The notes below the pieces were generated by a model. That model worked only from the letters and a program-made list of their open reading frames with translations, made no database searches and was not told the DNA's origin. Made by a program: the position numbers and the translations under genes. From contig NZ_CBQR020000171.1 of NCBI RefSeq assembly GCF_000455485.1, positions 1 to 64,000 of the forward strand: a stretch of DNA of 64,000 bases, given 5' to 3'. Positions within the stretch are counted from its first letter, which is position 1. The number at the start of each line of letters is the position of its first letter. Below are positions 53,083 through 60,800 of the stretch, piece after piece. This stretch comes from Gorillibacterium massiliense (GTDB taxonomy: Bacteria > Bacillota > Bacilli > Paenibacillales > NBRC-103111).

Positions 53083-54274
53083 GGCAATGAGCCTAGAGTT
53101 AAGCTCGTTTCCAAAAGAGCTTCAGGTCATGCTGGAGCTGATTCGAGCGGATCATGGGGACCCGCTGGATACTTTGCAAAATAACAACCCGATGCTCGCG
53201 GATATCGATTGGAATTCATTTATTCAACTGGTGCGGCACCATCGGATTGGTCCTTATCTCTATGCGGCAATCAAACCTATCGGAGAGGGCATCATTCCTG
53301 AAGAAGTACGGCAAACCCTTGCGATGGAAGCCAAGATGAACATGTTTCAAATGCTCCAATTGACAGGCGAAGTGGAGAAGGTTACCGAAAGCTTCCAAGC
53401 GGCTGGGATTCGCTCCTTATTGCTAAAAGGTCCGGCGTTGGCCAAAGCACTTTATGGGGACATCTCCCTGCGAATCTCTGGCGACATTGATATTCTCATA
53501 CCTGTTGAGAAAATAGAGGAAGCCCATAAGGTGCTGACCGATCTTGGATATTGCTTCATTCAAGGGAGCGCCCCGCATATTTTGGAAGATTGGATACGCA
53601 GGGATCATCACATCTGCTTCTATCACCCTGAGAATCGTGTCCAAATTGAGGTCCATTGGCGGCTTAATCCGGATATGGGCAAAGAACCGGAATTCGATGT
53701 CCTGTGGGAACGCAGGCAACGCAGCAATGTGTCGAAGTCGGAAATCTATTACCTTGGTAAAAACGATCTGTTTCTCTATCTCGTTTCACATGGGGCCCGA
53801 CACGGCTGGTTTCGGCTAAGATGGCTGCTGGATATTCACCGGATGGCGCTGCTTGAACAGGATTGGCCGAAAATCATCAGCCTCATGCAAAAATACGGAT
53901 TCGTAAAAGCAGGCGGTCAGGCTCTGCTTTTGGCTGCGGCTATCTTCCATACTCCGGTAAGTTCAGAAAACAAGCGGCTTACCAAAGGAAAACAGCCTAT
54001 GAAGCTGGCTAAGCTCACCCTGCCTTTTATTCGGGAGATGATCGAGTTTTACGGGGAAGAGCCAGTGGGAAAGGAGATTTCCCGCAAGTTCGACCGCTAT
54101 ATGTTTTCGATGAAGAGCATGAGGCAGAAGTGGGCTTATTTTACCAATCGGCTTTACCCCAGCTCCTATGATGCCAAATTGCTTCCGCTCCCGGCTGTTT
54201 TGCATTTTCTATACTTTCCGCTGCGGCCGTTTTTGTGGTTTTGGCGGCACTACAAGCAGCAAGCATCTTCTTGA
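53075..54274 (+). CDS. Nucleotidyltransferase-family protein (N protein of lasso cluster)
   Basis: 399 residues from ATG 53075 (ATG 53087 possible). The core LLLKGPALAKALYG followed by RISGDIDILIPVEK is a nucleotidyltransferase-fold active site (GD-x-D). HHICFYHPENRVQIEVHWRL carries a third acidic residue. This is the 'uncharacterised nucleotidyltransferase' family that recurs in lasso clusters having the kinase. It may add a nucleotide or other group to the peptide or its phosphate. Function is inferred only from neighbours. Confidence 0.85.
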   Translation: MDKAMSLELSSFPKELQVMLELIRADHGDPLDTLQNNNPMLADIDWNSFIQLVRHHRIGPYLYAAIKPIGEGIIPEEVRQTLAMEAKMNMFQMLQLTGEVEKVTESFQAAGIRSLLLKGPALAKALYGDISLRISGDIDILIPVEKIEEAHKVLTDLGYCFIQGSAPHILEDWIRRDHHICFYHPENRVQIEVHWRLNPDMGKEPEFDVLWERRQRSNVSKSEIYYLGKNDLFLYLVSHGARHGWFRLRWLLDIHRMALLEQDWPKIISLMQKYGFVKAGGQALLLAAAIFHTPVSSENKRLTKGKQPMKLAKLTLPFIREMIEFYGEEPVGKEISRKFDRYMFSMKSMRQKWAYFTNRLYPSSYDAKLLPLPAVLHFLYFPLRPFLWFWRHYKQQASS

Positions 54275-54290
54275 AGTAAGGTGTGATGAG

Positions 54291-56108
54291 ATGAAGCAGC
54301 TTCTGATCTTTTTAAAAAAAATGCATCATTATACGGGGGTCCGGCTATACATCAATCTCATTTGGATGGTCGGGATCAGTTTTATAGAAGGAATCAGTAT
54401 TATTCTTATTATTCCTTTGCTGGGGCTGACCGGCATTCTGGACGGTGTGAGCTCGGGAGGCATCCCATTCCTTTCCACCGTGATGGAATGGCTGCAGCGT
54501 CTGCCTTTCAAGATTGATTTGGTCACGGTTCTAGTCTTCTACGTTGCGATGCTCACTGGGCAAGCCATGCTGCAGCGCAGTCAAGCCATCATGAACGCGA
54601 AGATTCAACAAACCTTCCTGGGCAGTATGCGAATGGAGATTTATCAGGATCTGCTGCAGGCGAACTGGTCCTTTTTTCTGAAAAAGCGCAGATCGGATTT
54701 CAATCATATCCTGACCAATGAGTTAGGCCGGGTGAGCGCAAGCATTTATACCTTCTTGCGAATGATCGCCTCCCTGGTTTTTACCCTCGTTCAAGTGGGG
54801 TTTGCTCTGATCTTGTCGGCAAAGCTTACTATGATCATTTTGGTTTGTGGTGTCGGGTTAGCCGTCGTATCGCGCAGATCGTCTAGGAAAGCAAAGGAAA
54901 TGGGCGGCAGCATGTCGGAATTGTCTCAGAACTACATGGCGGCCCTGACTGACCATTTTAATGGAATGAAAGATATCAAAAGCAACAATATGGAACGAAA
55001 GCATTATCAGTATTTTAAATCCATCGTAGATCGTATCGAAGGCAATTTTCTTCAAATCAACAATCTGCAAACGAAGTCTCAATTCTATTACAAGACGGTA
55101 TCCGCGATACTGATCGCATTCTTTGTTTTGCTGTCCATGAAGGTACTACATGCCAGCGCCGGACAGCTTCTGATTATTATTTTGATTTTTTCCCGCTTGT
55201 GGCCGCGCTTTACCGCTCTGCAAAGCAGCTGGCAGCAAATTCAATCCAACCTGCCTGCGATATCCAGCCTGCTTGAGGTTCAACGCGAAAGCAGAGAAGC
55301 GATGGAAGTGGATATGGACGCACCGGAAGACCAAAACGAGACATCCATTCTGCATGTGGCCGACCACATCGAATGCCGCCATGTGGATTATCGATATAAT
55401 CCGTCGAGCGATGCTTATGCGTTAAGCGATATCAACTTGACGATACCTGCCAACAGCATGACGGCGATTGTGGGGAAATCCGGAGCCGGAAAAAGCACAC
55501 TCATCGATATGCTCATGGGCTTGATCCAACCGGAAAAAGGCGAGGTGCGGATTGATGATGCCGTATTGTCCAAGGACAATGTCAGGCAGCTGAGAAGATC
55601 GGTCAGTTATGTAGCTCAGGAGCCCTTTCTCTTTCATGCCAGCATCCGGGAAAACCTGCTTCTGGTCAAGCCGGAGGCGACGGAGGAAGAGTTGTGGGGA
55701 GCGCTTTCATTCGCTTCGGCGGATGCGTTTGTCCAGGAATTGCCATTAGGTCTGGATACAGTGGTAGGCGACCGGGGAATCCGGCTTTCAGGCGGAGAAC
55801 GGCAGCGTATCGTACTGGCCAGAGCTATACTGCGCAAGCCCTCCATTTTGATTTTGGATGAAGCGACAAGCGCTTTGGACAGCGAAAATGAAGCGGTGAT
55901 CAAATCTTCACTGGACCTGCTGAAGGGCTCTTTGACCATCATCATCATTGCCCATCGGCTTTCGACGATTCGCAATGCCGATCAGGTAGTAGTGATGGAA
56001 GGCGGCCGGATCATTCAACAAGGCGGTTACCAGCAGCTTTTCAAAGATACACGCGGCAAATTCAAGTCCATGCTGGCATATCAGGCTGATGTAAATATGA
56101 ATGGGTAG
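54291..56108 (+). CDS. ABC exporter (lasso D protein)
   Basis: 605 residues from ATG 54291 (TAAGGTG upstream); the frame extends to 54168, but that part overlaps the N gene. It has six membrane helices in residues ~20-300, then an ATPase domain: Walker A GKSGAGKSTL, Q-loop VAQEPF, signature LSGGERQR, Walker B SILILDEATSAL, H-loop IAHRLST. A half-transporter that works as a homodimer. In lasso clusters it exports the mature peptide and often gives self-immunity. There is no peptidase C39 domain, as expected since B2 does the cleavage. Confidence 0.93.
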   Translation: MKQLLIFLKKMHHYTGVRLYINLIWMVGISFIEGISIILIIPLLGLTGILDGVSSGGIPFLSTVMEWLQRLPFKIDLVTVLVFYVAMLTGQAMLQRSQAIMNAKIQQTFLGSMRMEIYQDLLQANWSFFLKKRRSDFNHILTNELGRVSASIYTFLRMIASLVFTLVQVGFALILSAKLTMIILVCGVGLAVVSRRSSRKAKEMGGSMSELSQNYMAALTDHFNGMKDIKSNNMERKHYQYFKSIVDRIEGNFLQINNLQTKSQFYYKTVSAILIAFFVLLSMKVLHASAGQLLIIILIFSRLWPRFTALQSSWQQIQSNLPAISSLLEVQRESREAMEVDMDAPEDQNETSILHVADHIECRHVDYRYNPSSDAYALSDINLTIPANSMTAIVGKSGAGKSTLIDMLMGLIQPEKGEVRIDDAVLSKDNVRQLRRSVSYVAQEPFLFHASIRENLLLVKPEATEEELWGALSFASADAFVQELPLGLDTVVGDRGIRLSGGERQRIVLARAILRKPSILILDEATSALDSENEAVIKSSLDLLKGSLTIIIIAHRLSTIRNADQVVVMEGGRIIQQGGYQQLFKDTRGKFKSMLAYQADVNMNG

Positions 56109-56155
56109 GGATCAAAGGATAGTCAGTCAAAAGCGGATGAGAGGGGAATAGACAA

Positions 56156-56536
56156 ATGATCGGCGACGAAATCCGAAGGCTGCGTCTGCGTAAGGGGATG
56201 TCTCTGACGCAATTTGCGGAGCGGGCTGAAGTAGCGAAGTCATACTTGAGCAATGTGGAACGGAATATTCAGACCAATCCCTCTGTACATATCCTGAAGC
56301 GGATTTCCAGCGCACTCGGCGTACCTTTTGAGGTTTTGCTGCGTCCAGAGCGGGATGTCGTTCACGAAGAACTCGACCCGGAGTGGAGGGATTTGCTGCA
56401 CAATTTGATTGAATCCGGGATTCCCAAGCGCGACATGAGAGTTTTTCTTGATTTTACTCGCTGGAGACTGGCTCAGGAGAGACAACTGCAAATGGCGGCG
56501 CCTGAAGACGAAAAGCAGAAAGAACTTCATTCATGA
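56156..56536 (+). CDS. sinR: SinR-like transcriptional regulator
   Basis: 126 residues with AGAGGGGAA upstream. The XRE domain (1-65) reads MIGDEIRRLRLRKGMSLTQF and AKSYLSNVERNIQTNPSVHI, very close to Bacillus SinR. The C-terminal part (LDPEWRDLLHNLIESG and MRVFLDFTRWR) matches the SinR dimerisation helices that SinI binds. SinR is the master repressor of biofilm matrix operons in Bacillus. No sinI is adjacent. It comes 47 bases after the exporter gene with no terminator between, so it may be read from the lasso promoter. Its own target DNA is not evident here. Confidence 0.9.
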   Translation: MIGDEIRRLRLRKGMSLTQFAERAEVAKSYLSNVERNIQTNPSVHILKRISSALGVPFEVLLRPERDVVHEELDPEWRDLLHNLIESGIPKRDMRVFLDFTRWRLAQERQLQMAAPEDEKQKELHS

Positions 56537-57561
56537 AGACATGGAAAAAATGGCTAATCGGTTCATCGGCAGGGCTTTTGATCGTTGTTGCCGGAGCAGG
56601 GATATGGATAAATGCGGCGTTCAGGCCTTCTAACCACTTTCATAATAAAAAGTACCCGGTTCTGGCGGTGCCGGATTCAACTAAGCTACCGGATCAGACC
56701 GGAGCGATATCATCCCAGGCTGCAGGTGGAACTGATCTGCAGAACAAAATCGCCGTTAATGCGGATGACCCGTCTTTCAATATCGCTATTCTGGGTGTGG
56801 ACGCACGTCAAGATGAGTATTCTCGGACGGATGTCATTATGCTGGCCCGGGTAAATCCCGAGACGAAGAAGGCCAATGTGATTTCGATTCCGCGGGATAC
56901 ACGAGTTAATCTTCCGGGGATCGGGTTTACGAAAATCAACCACGCCAATGTTGTAGGGGAGTTGAAAGGCGGAAATAAGGAAGGGACCCAAGAGAGCATA
57001 CAGGCGATCAGCAACTTGTTTGGCGTGTCGATTCACTACTATTTGAAGACGAATTTTGTAGGATTTATTCATTTCATCGATGCCATGGGCGGCGTCGAAG
57101 TGGATCTGTCTCAGCCGATCAGTCTGGTAAAACCTCTGGGAGGCCGCAGTGCCGTCACCCTGCCGGCAGGCAAGCAGCTGTTGGATGGGGCTACTGCTCT
57201 TGATTTTGTAAGGGAACGGTATACTCTGGACAATGGGGATTTCGGCAGACAAGCGCATCAGGTTGATATTATGAGGGATGTTGCCGAGAAACTGACGCAG
57301 CTCGATACACTACCTAAGCTGCCATCCCTTTTGCATATGGTTCAGAAAGAAATATTGGATACCAATTTCACCAATAGCGATTTAATCAGCATGGCTTGGC
57401 TGTTCAAAGGAATGAAAGGCAATCAAATCGCATATTCTCAATTGCCGGGCTCAAGCGGTTATTTTATGGACCCTATGGTGAAGAAGCAGCTTTATTATTG
57501 GATACCCGATCGCGTCAAGCTTATGGATTTGGAGGAAAACTTCCTACTTGCAACCCAATGA
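56533..57561 (+). CDS. LytR-CpsA-Psr family ligase
   Basis: 342 residues, start overlapping the sinR-like stop (ATGA). One N-terminal membrane helix (about 8-27) is followed by a linker and the LCP catalytic domain: FNIAILGVDARQDEYSRTDV, IPRDTRVNLPG, then FVRERYTLDNGDFGRQAHQ, whose Arg and Asp residues bind the pyrophosphate of the polyprenyl donor. LCP enzymes join undecaprenyl-linked glycopolymers to peptidoglycan. It may anchor the exopolysaccharide encoded upstream to the wall. Confidence 0.93.
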   Translation: MKTWKKWLIGSSAGLLIVVAGAGIWINAAFRPSNHFHNKKYPVLAVPDSTKLPDQTGAISSQAAGGTDLQNKIAVNADDPSFNIAILGVDARQDEYSRTDVIMLARVNPETKKANVISIPRDTRVNLPGIGFTKINHANVVGELKGGNKEGTQESIQAISNLFGVSIHYYLKTNFVGFIHFIDAMGGVEVDLSQPISLVKPLGGRSAVTLPAGKQLLDGATALDFVRERYTLDNGDFGRQAHQVDIMRDVAEKLTQLDTLPKLPSLLHMVQKEILDTNFTNSDLISMAWLFKGMKGNQIAYSQLPGSSGYFMDPMVKKQLYYWIPDRVKLMDLEENFLLATQ

Positions 57562-57578
57562 TCCCAAGGATGAAAAGT

Positions 57579-57617
57579 GCCCATTCCTTCCAAAACCGGA
57601 TGGAGTGGGCTTTTTTT
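57579..57617 (+). terminator. Intrinsic terminator ending the sinR-LCP unit
   Basis: GCCCATTCC and TGGAGTGGGC pair around an ~13-base loop (G-U allowed), then seven T. Confidence 0.8.
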
Positions 57618-57644
57618 GCGTTACAGATATAGAGGTTGGTTATC

Positions 57645-58022
57645 TCATTTTTCCGTCCGTTTTCGCCCATGGATCCAAACCTCCGCCATTTCCCGGTGGT
57701 TGTCGGTTACTTTGGAAGAGAGGGTTTTAAGAGCGCCGGCCAGTATAGCCGCATCATCGGTCCAACCCACGACAACGAGAAAATCCGGGATAAGATCCAC
57801 CGGTAAAATGAAGTAGGCTAGACCGGAAAATGCAACGGCTTTTGCCCATTTCGGCGTAGCGGGGTCCACTGCAGCATAATACGTGGCGATTGCGTCTTTA
57901 AGGAAGGGGATTTTACCGGTATGGCTTTTCAGCTTGGACCAGAAATGGGTTCTCACGTACTCTTCATCGCTTTGTTCCTCCTGCCGAATAAATGGATCAT
58001 GGGCATCTTCATTGCGTAGCAT
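57645..58022 (-). CDS. DUF1232 (YkvA-like) membrane protein
   Basis: 125 residues from the ATG at 58022, with GAAGGAGGA upstream; the open frame further up lacks a ribosome site. The C-terminal half has the DUF1232 core: AFSGLAYFILPVDLIPDFLV followed by GWTDDAAIL, a short amphipathic/hydrophobic region. Function of the family is unknown. Convergent with the LCP gene. Confidence 0.85.
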   Translation of the reverse strand: MLRNEDAHDPFIRQEEQSDEEYVRTHFWSKLKSHTGKIPFLKDAIATYYAAVDPATPKWAKAVAFSGLAYFILPVDLIPDFLVVVGWTDDAAILAGALKTLSSKVTDNHREMAEVWIHGRKRTEK

Positions 58023-58188
58023 GGCGCGTCCTCCTTCATATTCTCTGCTTTGTTTTATTGAATGCTCCTGTCGGTCATTACCCTGAATCGGGAGAAGTAG
58101 AAACATGGAGGGGAAAAAGGTTACTATATAAGGAATGGAAGAGATCAGCTCGATAAAGTCATTCAACTGCACAGAAAGGAGATGCGAG

Positions 58189-58869
58189 ATGTTTCCAAGC
58201 AGGGTTATGGAGAGAAAAATTATATTGAGGTGGCTGATCTTGTTGGCTGCCTTTACCTTCATCGACATCTTACTGATCTTTTGGGTGATTCGGCATCAAG
58301 GGACGCCTAAATATCTCTTTTTAATCTGGAACCTGTTTCTCGCTTGGCTGCCATTGTTCTTTGCATTGGGAGCGGTCCACAAACAGAATGACAGCCGCCT
58401 TATGTTCATTTTTCGTCTGGGATGCTCGATTCTCTGGCTTTTGTTTTATCCAAACGGTCCTTATATGATTACGGACTTGAAGCATTACCGAGAGGTTGTC
58501 TCATATCCTGGCGCCATTTGGCCTTATGATGATTTGCTTATGCTGTTTTCTTCCGCTTGGACCGGCATGATGCTGGGGGCTCTTTCTCTTTTTCTCCTGC
58601 ATCAAGGCGTCCGGAGACGTTACGGCAGTTATGTCGGCTGGATATTCGCTCTATCGGCTTTGTTCCTAGGTTCAATCGGCGTGTATGTTGGACGTTTCCT
58701 ACGCTGGAACAGTTGGGATGTGCTGACGAATCCCCATCAGCTTCTTCAAGAACTCAGCCATATCTTGGAATACCAGTCCACGGATTTCATTTTTCTCTTT
58801 TCCGCCATCCAATTGGTTACCTATGCTACCGTTTATTTTCTGGCGCAAAATCAAACGGATAAGCACTGA
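58189..58869 (+). CDS. DUF1361 membrane protein
   Basis: 226 residues from ATG 58189, with GAAAGGAGATG upstream. Six or seven membrane segments; FYPNGPYMITDLKHY and GVYVGRFLRWNSWDV are typical of DUF1361. No function is known. Its stop codon lies within the flank of the dispersed repeat copy 2. Confidence 0.85.
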   Translation: MFPSRVMERKIILRWLILLAAFTFIDILLIFWVIRHQGTPKYLFLIWNLFLAWLPLFFALGAVHKQNDSRLMFIFRLGCSILWLLFYPNGPYMITDLKHYREVVSYPGAIWPYDDLLMLFSSAWTGMMLGALSLFLLHQGVRRRYGSYVGWIFALSALFLGSIGVYVGRFLRWNSWDVLTNPHQLLQELSHILEYQSTDFIFLFSAIQLVTYATVYFLAQNQTDKH

Positions 58870-59038
58870 ACCTAAGATTGTATCGGTCGGTACGGAGGAA
58901 CTGCGGACTATTTGAACTTCCGGTCGCCGCTGTTTTCGGATTTCTTCATTAGAATTGCTTTTAAACGGAGGAAATCCGAAAACAAATGCGAACGCTAACG
59001 CTCCTGCAGTCCAAATGTCCTCCATTCCTCCTTGGACC
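58867..59038. repeat. Dispersed palindromic (MITE-like) repeat, copy 2
   Basis: Reverse complement of copy 1 at 17742-17915, with scattered differences. The palindromic core is 58894-59031, ends GGAGGAA/TTCCTCC, and the inner 14-base arms TGTTTTCGGATTTC and GAAATCCGAAAACA are unchanged while the loop between them has diverged, which suggests conservation of the fold. It ends just before the 3' end of the zinc-ribbon gene. Confidence 0.85.
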
Positions 59039-59039
59039 A

Positions 59040-59306
59040 TTACTCCTTCCATGGTTCGCTGACGACTTCCTTAACAAAATAAGCGTAGGAATGGCCGCAG
59101 GATTCGCAATGAAGAATGTGTACGCATGAATGAAGCGCCAGATCGGCATAGCCGTTTGTTTGGCTAACTTCTTCCAGGGATTGATAGGGAGAGTAGGGGC
59201 CTAAATAATCATTGTATCGGCCGTCGTCGATTCCCTCCATCCCGCACTTGGGGCAGTCGGCATGAAGCGAATTTAGGCCGTTGCATACCGGACAGATTGC
59301 AAACAA
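59040..59306 (-). CDS. Small zinc-ribbon-like protein
   Basis: 88 residues from TTG 59306 with AGGAGGG six bases upstream. Cys pairs are CPVC (5-8) and CPKC, then CESC with a further Cys and His residues in HSCVHILHCESCGH, enough for two zinc sites. I do not recognise a family. The start codon and ribosome site lie in the arm of a hairpin (59304-59350), so translation may be controlled. Downstream of yumC on the same strand. Confidence 0.7.
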   Translation of the reverse strand: MFAICPVCNGLNSLHADCPKCGMEGIDDGRYNDYLGPYSPYQSLEEVSQTNGYADLALHSCVHILHCESCGHSYAYFVKEVVSEPWKE

Positions 59307-59350
59307 GGGTATCCCTCCTGGAGATAAGCTTCAGGTGTAGGATACCCTTG
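59304..59350 (-). promoter_or_regulatory. Hairpin covering the start of the zinc-ribbon gene
   Basis: CAAGGGTATCC (59304-59314) and GGATACCCTTG (59340-59350) are perfect 11-base arms 25 bases apart. On the mRNA the 3' arm contains the TTG start and abuts the AGGAGG ribosome site (59314-59319), so the fold would hide the start. It lacks a T-run and is not a good terminator. Confidence 0.6.
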
Positions 59351-59427
59351 TTGCAGATACGATCTGCATCACTGCGAAAAGTACATAATTTTGCCAAAGC
59401 AGGGGAAGCTGTTAGCGCCAGCGGGTG

Positions 59428-60435
59428 CTACCGCTTCATGCTGCTGCTGTGTCCCGGCGAAAGCTTGGCGTTGGGATCAATATAGACTTTTGCGTTATTG
59501 ATGGCAGTAGGCGCTTCGCCAAAGCCAACGGCGATGAGCTTTAATTTTCCGGGATACGTGGTAATATCGCCTGCCGAGAAAATGCCGGGAATGTTGGTGG
59601 CCATGCGGGAGTCGACTACGACAGCCCCGTCTTCAATCTCAAGACCCCATTCGGAGATAGGACCGATGGAAGATACAAAACCGAAATTGACGATGACGGC
59701 ATCGACTTCAATCACCGACTCTTCACCGGTTTTCGTGTTCTTCAGCGTGACTTTTTCGATTCGATCGGTGCCTTCCAGGCTGGTTATTTCCGCAGGTGTC
59801 TGGATGTTCACCTTGGATTTCATCAAGTTTTCCACGCTGTGTTCATGAGCACGGAATTTATCGCGTCGATGGGTCAAGGTTACCTGCTCGGCGATGGGCT
59901 CCAGCATTAAGGCCCAGTCTACCGCCGAGTCGCCACCGCCGCTGATCAGAACCTTTTGCCCTTTGAAGGTATTGAGGTCCTTTACAAAGTAATGGAGGTT
60001 CTTCTTCTCGAAACGTTCTGCTTCCGCAAGTTCAAGCTTTCTCGGCTCGAAGGCACCTACGCCGGCGGTCACGATAACAGCCCTTGCATAGTGGACGGCT
60101 TTATCGGTTTTGATTTCAAAGAGCCGCTCCTCCAGCTTTTCTACCAGCGTTACTTTCTCCTCCAAGCATTCCGTAACGGGAAAATGCCGCATTTGCTCGG
60201 TCAGATTATCGACCAGCTCTTGTCCGCGGACTTTGGGGTAACCGGCTACGTCGTAAATATATTTTTCCGGATAGAGTGCGGCGAGTTGGCCGCCAAGCTG
60301 GGGCATGCTTTCAATAAGCTTGACCGAAGCCTGTCTCATACCAGCATAAAAAGCGGCAAACATCCCAATGGGACCCCCGCCGATTACTGCAATATCGACA
60401 ATTTCTTTTTCGTTTTCTTTTAGTAAATCCGTCAC
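59428..60435 (-). CDS. yumC: Ferredoxin/flavodoxin-NADP+ reductase type 2
   Basis: 335 residues from GTG 60435, where GGAGGTG is nine bases upstream; a TTG at 60453 would place the ribosome site inside the gene. FAD motif [44 protein letters not shown] motif [19 protein letters not shown] and the C-terminal [13 protein letters not shown] match Bacillus YumC closely. It passes electrons from NADPH to ferredoxin or flavodoxin in the cytoplasm. Divergent from yumB. Confidence 0.95.
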   Translation of the reverse strand: MTDLLKENEKEIVDIAVIGGGPIGMFAAFYAGMRQASVKLIESMPQLGGQLAALYPEKYIYDVAGYPKVRGQELVDNLTEQMRHFPVTECLEEKVTLVEKLEERLFEIKTDKAVHYARAVIVTAGVGAFEPRKLELAEAERFEKKNLHYFVKDLNTFKGQKVLISGGGDSAVDWALMLEPIAEQVTLTHRRDKFRAHEHSVENLMKSKVNIQTPAEITSLEGTDRIEKVTLKNTKTGEESVIEVDAVIVNFGFVSSIGPISEWGLEIEDGAVVVDSRMATNIPGIFSAGDITTYPGKLKLIAVGFGEAPTAINNAKVYIDPNAKLSPGHSSSMKR

Positions 60436-60602
60436 GAAACCGGACACCTCCAACTAGGTATAGCAATCTTCTTCATTATAATCATTGCAAGCCGTTCGTG
60501 CAAAACTTCACGGCGGTAATGTAAAAAAGTTTTTCACGGCCATTCACCGATTATTCAAGGTCATTTAAGTTTGTTGAATGCTTGTGGAATAAGTAAAATT
60601 GT

Positions 60603-60630
60603 AATGAAAATGATACTTGCTATTTTCATT
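60603..60630. promoter_or_regulatory. Inverted repeat between yumC and yumB-like genes
   Basis: AATGAAAAT and ATTTTCATT are perfect 9-base arms with a 10-base spacer, about in the middle of the 365-base divergent region. The left arm with its neighbours (AATGAAAATGATAC) resembles Fur-box halves. The rest of the region is AT-rich; an ATTATA at 60475-60480 (TATAAT on the minus strand) may belong to the yumC promoter. Confidence 0.4.
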
Positions 60631-60800
60631 TCCAAAGTATATCATTTCAGAAGTTAGGACTGGTTTATCCGTCTTTCGGTTCGTGCTGCCCGTTTTTGTG
60701 GATACCGGATCAAGGCGAGACAGAGGACAATAAGTTGTAATGTGTTATATTTCACATAAAGAGACGCACATAAATAATTATGGGATGGAAGGGATTAGAG

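Noticed and set aside
58867-59149. Open frames across the dispersed repeat as genes
   Set aside because: Frames differ between copies, have no ribosome sites and follow from the palindromic sequence.
59304-59350. Terminator of yumC
   Set aside because: Stable stem but no T-run on the minus strand, and it contains the start of the next gene.
60612-60627. GATACTTGCTATTTTC as a further member of the GATAC operator family
   Set aside because: The right arm does not match GTATC.
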